Part shown: positions 1-8,088 of the stretch, in pieces
Layout of the letters: the number at the start of each line of letters is the position of its first letter
Numbering within the stretch: position 1 is the stretch's first letter
The notes under the pieces: model-generated
Database searches by the model: none
What the model saw: the letters and a program-made list of their open reading frames with translations, nothing else
What the model was told of the DNA's origin: nothing
Program-made: the position numbers and the translations under genes
NCBI RefSeq assembly: GCF_018861315.1
Contig: NZ_JAHLDL010000002.1
Span: forward strand, 176,479 to 240,478
Length of the DNA stretch: 64,000 nt
Direction: 5' to 3'
Source of the DNA: Clostridium bowmanii
Lineage (GTDB): Bacteria; Bacillota; Clostridia; Clostridiales; Clostridiaceae

Positions 1-35
1 TTATATATTTTAATATAGTAATATATTATAATGAA

Positions 36-106
36 ACTAATACTAATACTAATACTAATACTAATATTAATATTAATACTAATACTAATACTAATACTAA
101 TACTAA
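36..106. repeat. ACTAAT hexanucleotide tandem repeat
   Basis: About twelve head-to-tail copies of ACTAAT; two copies in the middle read ATTAAT and the last is one base short. It lies just upstream of the ykvA-like gene. A microsatellite of this unit is prone to slipped-strand copy-number change, so length may differ between strains. No coding role is visible. Confidence 0.95.
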
Positions 107-163
107 AATTATAGGAATCTATTTGTAGGTTCTTTTAAAATTAAGTAGAAGGAGAATAATGAT

Positions 164-574
164 ATGAAAAAAAATAAAATACTATTAAATAAACGTTCAA
201 AAAAAGACAAACAAAATTCGTTACTTAATAAAATAGTGAAAGTATCACAAAAGGCGGGAATTAATGTAGTATATGCAGGGTTATTATTATTCTATGTTTT
301 ACAAAAACCATTTGTTCCAAAATGGGCAAAGGCAACAATAACTAGTGCTTTGGGCTATTTTATTTTTCCGTTAGATGTAATTCCAGACATTACTCCAGCT
401 GTTGGATATTCAGATGATTTGGGCGTATTAGCATTAGCGATAGTAGCTGTAGCTATGTTTATTGATGATAAGGTTAAGAAAAAATCGAAAGCAAAACTAA
501 AAAGCTGGTTTGGAGAATATGAAGAAAGTGTATTGAAAGATATAGACAATAGGATTGATGGAAATCATAAATAA
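164..574 (+). CDS. YkvA family (DUF1232) membrane-associated protein
   Basis: A 136-residue protein with a lysine-rich first 30 residues and two hydrophobic segments (about 35-47 and 86-100). Between them is the DUF1232 signature: GYFIFPLDVIPD followed by GYSDDLGVL at about residues 64-89. The family is widespread in bacteria and its molecular role is not established. The ATG follows an AGAAGGAGA ribosome site at normal distance. It stands alone, with the hexamer repeat upstream and the convergent mini-gene unit downstream. The family call is firm; function is unknown. Confidence 0.85.
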   Translation: MKKNKILLNKRSKKDKQNSLLNKIVKVSQKAGINVVYAGLLLFYVLQKPFVPKWAKATITSALGYFIFPLDVIPDITPAVGYSDDLGVLALAIVAVAMFIDDKVKKKSKAKLKSWFGEYEESVLKDIDNRIDGNHK

Positions 575-649
575 CAAATTACTCAAACTCTATGGAGGAC
601 AATTTTGAGGCATCCACTTTAGAGATTATACTATTTATAAAATACAAAA

Positions 650-675
650 GGGGAGTTCAATTTTATGAACTTCCC
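650..675 (-). terminator. Terminator of mini-gene copy 1
   Basis: A ten-base-pair stem (GGGGAGTTCA pairing with TGAACTTCCC, one G-U) with a short loop. On the minus strand it is followed by CTTTTGTATTTT. It is almost identical to the hairpin of copy 2 and corresponds to the perfect stem of copy 3. Confidence 0.75.
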
Positions 676-779
676 TTTCAAAATATATCATATTTAGTTT
701 TAAATTAAGTAGAGCATAGACATTATTAATTAATTAAAGTATTCATCTGTGTCTTTTACATATATTAAAGACCTCTTAC

Positions 780-830
780 TTATAAAATCATACTATCCTC
801 TATAAACTGTGGAAATTCAATTTGAACCAT
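780..830 (-). CDS. 16-residue peptide of mini-gene copy 1
   Basis: The reading frame encodes MVQIEFPQFIEDSMIL and ends in TAA. GAAAGGGG lies 8 bases upstream of the ATG, a strong clostridial ribosome site. The same frame is open at the same length in copy 2 (MVQIKFTEFSEASSIL) and copy 3 (MVQIKFSEFLEDSTIL). Invariant residues are M1, V2, Q3, I4, F6, F9, E11, S13, I15 and L16. There is no signal peptide, membrane segment or cysteine. I do not recognise the family. Translation is inferred from the ribosome site and frame conservation, and is not proven. Confidence 0.55.
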   Translation of the reverse strand: MVQIEFPQFIEDSMIL

Positions 831-950
831 TGGACTATCCCCTTTCTATTAGCAATTATTTGAGTTAATCTAATGAAAGTTAATAACTGTGTGGAATTAC
901 TTCCACTTTTCTTGGATTGATTTAAATTTTCTTTCTATGTTTATGAACTT

Positions 951-979
951 ATAATAACATAATAATTTATGTTTGTAAA
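951..979 (-). promoter_or_regulatory. Promoter of mini-gene copy 1
   Basis: On the minus strand TTTACA (-35, 974-979) and TATTAT (-10, 951-956) are separated by exactly 17 bases. Both boxes and the spacing are identical in the other two copies although the spacer sequence varies, which is the pattern expected of a functional sigma-A promoter. Transcription should start near 944, giving a leader of about 114 nt. Confidence 0.75.
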
Positions 980-1163
980 GACTTATTTTTAATTAATAAT
1001 AAATATTGATTAATATATAATTAAAAGATAAACCTAAACAGTCACCAGATATAGTTAATTAATTACATATTACATTTATTTAATAAAAAACAATTATTTA
1101 GAAGGAAACAGCACTCAAATGAAGAATATGTATATATAAGATTATTTAAAGGAGGTCAAATAA

Positions 1164-1325
1164 ATGTCAAAATTAGAAATGCCAAAAGATAAAGATGAAA
1201 TAAAGAGACAAATTAAAACATTACAGGCCCAATTAGTTTTAGATGATAAAAAGAGAGATAGCAAAAATAAGCAAATACACCAAAATGAAATTAAAGCCCT
1301 TAAAAAAGCTTTAAGCGATAAATAA
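1164..1325 (+). CDS. Small charged coiled-coil protein, 53 aa
   Basis: This frame opens with MSKLEMPKDKDEIKR and closes with KKALSDK. It is preceded by AAAGGAGGTC about 8 bases before the ATG, one of the best ribosome sites in the window, and is followed at 1371 by a strong terminator, so it looks like a monocistronic gene. About half the residues are charged, and Leu/Ile spacing suggests one or two amphipathic helices. It has no cysteine or membrane segment. I do not recognise the family; cytosolic and probably oligomeric or RNA/protein-binding is only a guess. Confidence 0.7.
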   Translation: MSKLEMPKDKDEIKRQIKTLQAQLVLDDKKRDSKNKQIHQNEIKALKKALSDK

Positions 1326-1370
1326 GAGATATTAATTATTATTATAAGTTATATAGATAACATAAATGAA

Positions 1371-1412
1371 AGAAAAGGATTAAGGCATTAAAGCTTTAAT
1401 CCTTTTCTTTTT
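1371..1412 (+). terminator. Intrinsic terminator after the 53-aa gene
   Basis: AGAAAAGGATTAA pairs with TTAATCCTTTTCT across a short loop and is followed by a T run. The 150 bases from here to the next gene contain nothing else I recognise. Confidence 0.85.
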
Positions 1413-1580
1413 ACTAAAAATGAGTCTATATTAAACAATTTCACGATGGTCACACATGTTTCTTTATGGTACCCCGGCTCAAATTTATGGATTTGAAAAG
1501 TATTAAAGGAAAACAACAGGCTTGTGTTGAATTAATATACAATAAATATTTTAATCATAAGTAGGTTGGGGCAAGAAAAG

Positions 1581-2990
1581 ATGGTAAAAGAAGAGTTAGT
1601 TATACTCCAAAAGAAAGTTGGTATGCTAAGAGTTGAGGGGAAATATAAAGAAGCTATTGAGAACTGTTATGAGCTTATTGAGAATGGAAAGCAACTTAAA
1701 GATTATAAAGCTCTTTTAGTTGCTTATATGAATTTGGCCGCTTCATACTATTGTATTGGAGATATGGAAGCAACATTTAATAGCATTGAGAGTCACAAAC
1801 AAATTTGTGATAAACATGGTGACGCGGAAGATATATTAGGTTCATATAATGTTTTATTTTTGCTTTATGATTATAACAAAGATTTAGATATGGCTAAGAA
1901 AACACTTGATAAAAGTATTGCTTTAGGCAAAAAATTAAACAAGTACAATATAATCAGCAATGCGTATGCTAATTATAGCCATATATATCAACTTGAGGAA
2001 GACTATGAACAGGCATTAGAAATGGCAAATATGGGTCTTGAAATGGCAAAACTGCATAAGCCGGTTACTCCAATTTTAGAACTAAGGGTTAAGTTAAATA
2101 TTGCTAAAGCACTTATAGAGCTTGGAAACTTTGAAGTTTCAAAATCATTAATCGAAGAAATGATAAATGATTCAATTTTAGATTCTTTTATAAGAGAAAA
2201 AACGCAATGTTACCATCTGCAAGGGGTATTTTACTATAAACAACAATTATATGTCAAAGCATTTGAATCTTTTTCACAGTCAAAGATATTAGTCGAAAGC
2301 TACAAAGATCTTTATTTATTAAAGGATATTCAAAAACAAAGAAGTAAGTTAGCCGAGCTTATGGGTGATATTAATTTAGCTTATAATATTCAAAAGGAAT
2401 ACATAGCACTTCTCAGCGATATTAGTAAAAGTGAGTTGGAGTTGGTAGCAATAAAGCTTCAAATTAAACATAGTATGACTCTCATGGAAAAGAAGGCTAA
2501 TACTGATTATTTAACTGGTATTTATAATCGTAGTTATATGGAAACTACCGTAAATGGATTTTTAAAGCAAGCACATAAAGACAATGAAAGAATAATATGT
2601 ATGGTATTTGACTTAGATGGTTTTAAATCTATTAATGACGAGTATGGTCATCTCTTTGGGGATGAAGTTATAAAGCAAGTCAGTGAAGCTTGTTCAAGTA
2701 TGCTTAGAGAAAATGATATATTTGCCCGTTTTGGTGGAGATGAATTTGTTATTATATTAAAAGGTATGACACTAGAAAACGGAGAAAAGAAAGCTGAACA
2801 AATTTTGAATATTGTAAGAAACTTAAATATACTCAATGATGGAAAACGTATTCCAATTACAATTAGTATTGGAATTACAGATAATTTGACTTGCGCTGCA
2901 ATGTATTTTAATGAATTATTTAATGTTGCAGATTTAAGACTGTATAAAGCAAAGAATAGTGGTAGAAATTGTGTTTGTGCGGTTAATTAA
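1581..2990 (+). CDS. TPR-GGDEF diguanylate cyclase
   Basis: Predicted cytosolic diguanylate cyclase making cyclic di-GMP from two GTP. The first ~290 residues are tetratricopeptide-like helical repeats, suggesting control by protein contact. The last ~160 form a GGDEF domain with DxLTGIYNR, FDLDGFKSIND and an intact GGDEF active-site loop at about residue 385. RxxD (REND) lies five residues before GGDEF, the usual allosteric I-site. The frame is also open from a TTG at 1566, but the ATG at 1581 has GGTTGGGG at a reasonable distance and is preferred. It has no membrane segment and stands alone. It is one of four cyclic di-GMP proteins in the window. Confidence 0.88.
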   Translation: MVKEELVILQKKVGMLRVEGKYKEAIENCYELIENGKQLKDYKALLVAYMNLAASYYCIGDMEATFNSIESHKQICDKHGDAEDILGSYNVLFLLYDYNKDLDMAKKTLDKSIALGKKLNKYNIISNAYANYSHIYQLEEDYEQALEMANMGLEMAKLHKPVTPILELRVKLNIAKALIELGNFEVSKSLIEEMINDSILDSFIREKTQCYHLQGVFYYKQQLYVKAFESFSQSKILVESYKDLYLLKDIQKQRSKLAELMGDINLAYNIQKEYIALLSDISKSELELVAIKLQIKHSMTLMEKKANTDYLTGIYNRSYMETTVNGFLKQAHKDNERIICMVFDLDGFKSINDEYGHLFGDEVIKQVSEACSSMLRENDIFARFGGDEFVIILKGMTLENGEKKAEQILNIVRNLNILNDGKRIPITISIGITDNLTCAAMYFNELFNVADLRLYKAKNSGRNCVCAVN

Positions 2991-3114
2991 GCATTATAGT
3001 AAAGGTGACCTAAAGGGTAATCTAAATAGAAATCAGAGGTATATTGGAAGAATATGAGCAGGACAAAAATTAAAGTTGTGAATTATAATTCATAGCTTTC
3101 AGTATTTTTTGTTG

Positions 3115-4020
3115 CTATATGTTTAACATTTTCATATAGATATTCTTTAGTAGCAGTGCGTCTTTCTCTACTAATGGGCCTTCCAAAATTACACATCCAC
3201 TAACGTTAAAGTCTCTTAATGCCTTCAAACAAGCTGTATAGTTAAAGTCGCTCTCTAATAAGGGTAAATGCTTTCTCTCTCCTTTTTCACTATAATCTAT
3301 GCCACCCATGTGAATATGTAAGTCATCTAGTGCAGGCCGTCCTAGCATATCTAACACGTATTGCAATATTTTCGAAAAGTCCTTGTAGCCTTTTAGACTA
3401 CCATTTCCTCTTGCATGAATATGAGAGAAATCAATGCATAATTTGCACGAACTAACTTCCCTGCAAAGAGAGACTAATTCCTCTAGTGTCCCAAACTGGG
3501 TGCTCTTACCCGTAGTTTCTAGCCTATAATCGACTCCCTTGTATGGAAGCTTTAACAAATTCTTTTTTATAGTATTATAGGTATCTTCCTTTGAGTCATT
3601 CAAATAATAGCCTGGATGAAATATTAAACTTTTTCCCTTAACTTCTGATAATCCTTCCATGGCTTTTATTATTCTTGCCATTGACTGTTCTTGTTTTTCA
3701 CTTTCATGGGCATTTAGATTTATATAATGTGATCCGTGAGCAGATAGATAAACATCGTTTTCTAATTTAGTTTTTAATATGATATCTTTATTTTTAGCTG
3801 TTACATTAACTGATCTCACGAAAAGGAGTTCCATGGCATCAAGCCCTATGGATTTTACATATTCAATTCCAGATGCGTAATTGAATTTACGGGATCCATC
3901 GCCAATAGGAAGTCCTGATATTCCAAATAAAAGTTTATTTTCATTACCCAACATTAAATTTATTTTTTTATTGGAGGTCAAGTTCCCCACATTTGAATCC
4001 TGAGTAACATCTAATAACAT
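3115..4020 (-). CDS. Endonuclease IV-like TIM-barrel protein
   Basis: Resembles the AP endonuclease 2 / endonuclease IV fold, which uses a three-metal centre in a TIM barrel to cut DNA at abasic sites. Candidate metal ligands appear in the family order: SAHGSHYINL, IFHPG, ETTG, CIDFSHIHARG, DLHIHMGGI and ILEGP. At 301 residues it is slightly longer than Nfo (~280) because of a ~30-residue leader before LLFGISGLPIG. The ATG at 4020 has AAAGGAG about ten bases upstream. It is monocistronic. It could be a classical Nfo or a xylose-isomerase-like relative; DNA repair is the more likely role. Confidence 0.75.
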   Translation of the reverse strand: MLLDVTQDSNVGNLTSNKKINLMLGNENKLLFGISGLPIGDGSRKFNYASGIEYVKSIGLDAMELLFVRSVNVTAKNKDIILKTKLENDVYLSAHGSHYINLNAHESEKQEQSMARIIKAMEGLSEVKGKSLIFHPGYYLNDSKEDTYNTIKKNLLKLPYKGVDYRLETTGKSTQFGTLEELVSLCREVSSCKLCIDFSHIHARGNGSLKGYKDFSKILQYVLDMLGRPALDDLHIHMGGIDYSEKGERKHLPLLESDFNYTACLKALRDFNVSGCVILEGPLVEKDALLLKNIYMKMLNI

Positions 4021-4544
4021 ACTGTTTTTTCTCCTTTGATTTTAAATTTTAGTCATGGTTAATATAAGTGTTGTTGATAATATGATGATTGTATTAAATT
4101 AGTTCTTTGACCTTTTAAAGCAATTTATAATTTCTACACTACTCATATTATCCCATCCTCTTATGTTTTTTATGTTTTAAAGCTATTAATATTTATGTCT
4201 ATACCAATGATGGCATTAGTTGTAGAACCTCACTATTCAGGAAAATGCAAATTTCTACATCAATACATAATCGAAAGACATGAGCTATGAAAAATAATAT
4301 CAAAAAAAATATATTGCTTTGGAAATAGAGTATTAGGAAAAACTATGAATGCTAGTATGTGAATACTTTGTAGTATTTTAGTTGGAGATGAAATTTTAAA
4401 GTAATGTCTATTTGTAACAGTGTAGAATAAAATGTAATATTCTGATAAAATAAAGTTAGGGTAGGACTAGATGATTTAGCTGAAATAACAGAGCTTACGG
4501 TAGAAAGATTATGGTGAAAAACTATAATTATAGGGGGTAAGGTT
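4021..4544. other. Intergenic region without an intact gene
   Basis: No gene is supported here. The stretch 4449-4514 is open for about 20 codons ending in DDLAEITELTVERLW and a stop. That resembles the C-terminal tail of some recombination-promoting nuclease/transposase proteins, but it is too short to assign. A 34 bp repeat lies at 4420-4453. The region around 4250-4350 is loosely similar to 38020-38130. Confidence 0.5.
4420..4453. repeat. 34 bp intergenic repeat, copy A
   Basis: Begins AGTGTAGAATAAAATGT and ends TTCTGATAAAATAA. It matches 14267-14301 with about two differences; sequence on both sides is unrelated. Function unknown; it could be a fossil of a shared promoter or mobile-element end. 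Confidence 0.6.
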
Positions 4545-5452
<908 letters not shown>

Positions 5453-5533
5453 CATGGCCATCTTGATAGTGAAATTCTTAGGGGAATTATTAATCCAATA
5501 TTAGAAAACCATTAGCATTTATAAAATACAAAA

Positions 5534-5559
5534 GGGGAGTTCAATTTTATGAACTTCCC
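5534..5559 (-). terminator. Terminator of mini-gene copy 2
   Basis: Same ten-pair stem and loop as copy 1, followed on the minus strand by CTTTTGTATTTT. It may also end any residual transcript arriving from the pseudogene on the other strand. Confidence 0.75.
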
Positions 5560-5652
5560 TTTCAAAATATATCATATATAATTTTAAATTAAGTATAGCA
5601 ATTATTTATTAACGTGTTTTTTATATTATTACATATTTTAAAGACCTCCTAC

Positions 5653-5703
5653 TTATAAAATCGAACTAGCCTCTGAAAATTCTGTAAATTTAATTTGAAC
5701 CAT
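5653..5703 (-). CDS. 16-residue peptide of mini-gene copy 2
   Basis: Encodes MVQIKFTEFSEASSIL and a TAA stop, with GAAAGGGG eight bases before the ATG, exactly as in the other copies. Most differences from copy 3 change amino acids (codons 7, 10, 12 and 14), and one is silent (codon 8). So frame and length are kept more strictly than residues. Family not recognised. Confidence 0.5.
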   Translation of the reverse strand: MVQIKFTEFSEASSIL

Positions 5704-5821
5704 TGGACTATCCCCTTTCTATTAGCAAGTATTTTAGTTTTTTAATGTAAGTTAATACCTAAGTTGAATTACTTTTAAATCTTGTACTGAATTAAATTTT
5801 ATTGTTTTGTTTATAATCTAT

Positions 5822-5850
5822 ATAATATCATAGTAATAAATATTTGTAAA
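5822..5850 (-). promoter_or_regulatory. Promoter of mini-gene copy 2
   Basis: TTTACA (5845-5850) and TATTAT (5822-5827) on the minus strand, 17-base spacer, as in copies 1 and 3. Confidence 0.75.
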
Positions 5851-6068
5851 GAACTATTTTTAAATAACAATCAATATTGTACAATTAATGAAATTAATAC
5901 ACTGTTTTAATTTATTTAATAAATATTATATAATGTAAAATATGAAAGAGTGATATAATATCTTTATACGAACTAACGTTCTAATAATTATTATTTATAT
6001 TAATTATTATTAGTCAGAACACTAGAATTAAAAAAATCAAATTAGAAAAATAAGAGTAACTAAGACTT

Positions 6069-6095
6069 TTATAAGCAAAGCGAATTTGCTTATAA
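6069..6095. promoter_or_regulatory. Perfect inverted repeat upstream of rarA
   Basis: TTATAAGCAAA and TTTGCTTATAA form a perfect 11-bp inverted repeat with a five-base spacer, 21 bases before the rarA start. No T run follows on the plus strand, so it is not a standard terminator. It could be an operator or an mRNA 5' structure. Confidence 0.55.
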
Positions 6096-6116
6096 ATAAA
6101 AAGTGAAGGTGTTAAA

Positions 6117-7439
6117 ATGGATTATGTGCAGAATTCAATATTTGATAAGACATTGCAGAAGGCTCCACTGGCTGATAGAGTTCGGCCTAGATCTCTTGAG
6201 GAATATGTGGGTCAGGAGCATATTATAGGAAATGGAAAGGTGTTGAGAAACATTATACAATCAGATAATGTTTCTTCTATGATTTTATGGGGTCCACCTG
6301 GGGTTGGAAAAACTACACTTGCTATGATTATTGCAGAAATTACTCGTGCTAATTTCATAACCTTTAGTGCGGCTACTTCAGGAATAAAAGAAATTAAAGA
6401 AGTCATGACAAAAGCAAAAGAAAACCGACAACAAGGTATCCGAACTATTTTATTCATTGATGAGATTCATCGCTTTAATAAGTCTCAACAAGATGCCTTT
6501 CTTCCCCATGTAGAAAAAGGGAATATAGTTCTAATTGGTGCTACAACAGAAAATCCATCATTCGAGGTTAACTCAGCATTATTATCACGATCTAGAGTAT
6601 TTGTTTTAAACCCTCTAGACATTAATGATATTATCAAGGTTTTAAAAAATGCACTTTTGGACAAAAGAGGGTATGGGGGTCTACCAATATTTGTTGAGAG
6701 CTCTCTTCTTGAGATTATTGCGTTTTTTTCAAACGGAGATGCTAGAACGGCGCTCAATCTGTTGGAACTCGCAATTAGTAGTACACCTATGGAGTCCGGT
6801 AAGCTAACTTTAACTAGAAAAATAATTGAAGAATGTCTTAACAAAAAAACTCTCCTTTATGATAAAAAAGGGGATGAACACTACAATATTATATCAGCTC
6901 TTCATAAATCTATGAGAAACAGTGATCCGAATGCCGCTGTTTATTGGCTCGCCCGCATGTTAGAGGGGGGAGAAGAGCCTTTGTATGTTGCAAGAAGATT
7001 AATTCGATTTGCTTCTGAAGATGTTGGACTTGCAGACCCTAATGCTCTTCAAATTGCAGTCTCAGCCTATGAAGCTTCTCACTATATAGGAATGCCAGAA
7101 TGTACAGTAAATCTTACCCAAGCTGTAGTTTACCTTGCAATGGCGCCAAAATCCAATGCGCTTTATACTGCTTATGAAAGTGCAAAAGAAGATGCCTTAA
7201 ATACCATTGCAGAGGGGGTACCTCTTCAGTTAAGAAATGCTCCTACTAAACTTATGCATACTCTTGGATATGGAAAAGACTACAAGTATGCTCATAGCAC
7301 CGATGAAAAAATCACTAACATGCAGTGCCTGCCTGATAATTTGAAACACCGACAATATTATAAGCCGACCCAGGAGGGTCTTGAAAAGAAAGTTTATGAA
7401 AAATTAGAATATATAAACAGTGTTAAAGCAAAGTTGTAA
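6117..7439 (+). CDS. rarA: Replication-associated recombination protein A
   Basis: AAA+ ATPase of the RarA/MgsA (WRNIP1) family, which acts at stalled replication forks. Walker A is GPPGVGKTT at residues 59-67, Walker B is LFIDEIHRFN at about 112-121, and sensor 1 is GATTENPSFEV. The C-terminal half has the family's tetramerisation region with SMRNSDPNAAVYWLARML and FASEDVGLADP. Length (440) is normal. The ATG has GAAGGTG upstream. It is transcribed alone. Its stop is followed immediately by a GC-rich palindrome (7444-7455) and a hairpin repeat. Confidence 0.96.
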   Translation: MDYVQNSIFDKTLQKAPLADRVRPRSLEEYVGQEHIIGNGKVLRNIIQSDNVSSMILWGPPGVGKTTLAMIIAEITRANFITFSAATSGIKEIKEVMTKAKENRQQGIRTILFIDEIHRFNKSQQDAFLPHVEKGNIVLIGATTENPSFEVNSALLSRSRVFVLNPLDINDIIKVLKNALLDKRGYGGLPIFVESSLLEIIAFFSNGDARTALNLLELAISSTPMESGKLTLTRKIIEECLNKKTLLYDKKGDEHYNIISALHKSMRNSDPNAAVYWLARMLEGGEEPLYVARRLIRFASEDVGLADPNALQIAVSAYEASHYIGMPECTVNLTQAVVYLAMAPKSNALYTAYESAKEDALNTIAEGVPLQLRNAPTKLMHTLGYGKDYKYAHSTDEKITNMQCLPDNLKHRQYYKPTQEGLEKKVYEKLEYINSVKAKL

Positions 7440-7443
7440 GGTC

Positions 7444-7455
7444 ACCCCCGGGGGT
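7444..7455. repeat. ACCCCCGGGGGT palindrome, copy 1
   Basis: A perfect 12-base GC palindrome within TCACCCCCGGGGGTAAAT, directly after the rarA stop. The same string recurs at 13705-13716 and a degenerate form at 15453-15464, each next to the stop codon of a gene. It is conspicuous in this AT-rich background. Confidence 0.8.
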
Positions 7456-7463
7456 AAATGAGT

Positions 7464-7490
7464 AAGGCGATGACGTCTAGTCATCGGCTT
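7464..7490. repeat. GGCGATGAC hairpin repeat, copy 1
   Basis: CGATGAC and GTCATCG are separated by five bases and could serve as a weak terminator for rarA and for the convergent DUF4177 gene. A sister hairpin with the same flanks lies at 33658-33686. Confidence 0.55.
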
Positions 7491-7511
7491 ATAGCCTCTT
7501 AGAAAGCATAA

Positions 7512-7706
7512 TTATTTCATTCTTTTAAAAACTGCGATAATTTCTCTACATTTTCCACCATCTTGAGTAGTTGAGAAACACGACACTAATTCCCAACCTT
7601 GTTCTCCCAAACTATTAAGTTCATTATCAAAATGACTTATATCTAGTATTCCTCCCATAAACCCTTTTGCTTCAGTTTTAATACTGGTATACTCCCATTT
7701 ATCCAA
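7512..7706 (-). CDS. DUF4177 family small protein
   Basis: About 64 residues beginning LDKWEYTSIKTEAKG and containing LNSLGEQGWELVSCF, typical of DUF4177: a WEY start, then a GxxGWELV core, then a basic tail. The frame is open to an ATG at 7727, but the TTG at 7706 is preceded by GAGGTGG at normal spacing and places the WEY motif at the N-terminus as in the family, so I chose it. Small cytosolic protein of unknown function. It is convergent with rarA. Confidence 0.75.
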   Translation of the reverse strand: MDKWEYTSIKTEAKGFMGGILDISHFDNELNSLGEQGWELVSCFSTTQDGGKCREIIAVFKRMK

Positions 7707-7727
7707 AACACCCACCTCAATTCCCAT

Positions 7728-8088
7728 ATTTTATTTTAGTTAATAGTAAACCTAAATACATAATATTGTAAAATTGTTTCCTAATTCAATTATACAGCTT
7801 ATGTATATAATTACTCTAATATTTAAATCAAGATCATCAAATACTTTTTTAAGTAAGGCTATACCAATCATATAGTTTTTAACTGTGTAATTTCTAATAT
7901 CATTGTCAATGATCAGTATTACCTATAATTTGTTAGGGTTTTGAAAACATCAACAAATTGTGTGAATAGTTAAAATTTTCCGAAACGATTAGAAGAAGAA
8001 TGGATACATAAAGAGTTTTAAATTAGATAAATATACCATATAATTATATTATTAACTTATATAAGTTACAGAAGGAAGGGCCACCCTA
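7728..8088. other. Intergenic region upstream of the PRD regulator
   Basis: No gene or remnant recognised. It should hold the promoter for the sugar operon, but no convincing -35/-10 pair or CRE site stands out. GAAGGAAGGG precedes the regulator start. Confidence 0.4.

Larger units (their letters stand above)
640..985 (-). repeat. Dispersed ~340 bp mini-gene element, copy 1
   Basis: One of three related intergenic elements in this window; the others are at 5523-5855 and 54750-55080, all in the same orientation. Read on the minus strand, each has a promoter, a leader of about 115 nt, a ribosome site, a 16-codon open frame, a 3' region and a terminator hairpin. Similarity covers the whole unit and stops just beyond the -35 box and the terminator. 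No terminal inverted repeats or target duplications are visible, so it does not look like an insertion sequence. Confidence 0.85.
5523..5855 (-). repeat. Dispersed mini-gene element, copy 2
   Basis: Second copy of the element at 640-985, directly downstream of the dikinase pseudogene. It is the most diverged copy. The leader hairpin and the 3' GTCTTT hairpin seen in copies 1 and 3 are broken by substitutions, while promoter, ribosome site, 16-codon frame and terminator are kept. Confidence 0.85.

Noticed and set aside
36..106. CRISPR array from the repeated block at the left edge.
   Set aside because: The unit is six bases long and has no spacers; no cas gene is present. It is a microsatellite.
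640..985. Mini-gene elements as insertion sequences or MITEs.
   Set aside because: No terminal inverted repeats or target duplications, and internal organisation is that of a transcription unit. A mobile origin is not excluded, but nothing shows it.
5981..6013. AT-only inverted repeat upstream of rarA as an operator.
   Set aside because: It consists only of A/T-rich repeats with a mismatch and is no better than expected from the base composition.
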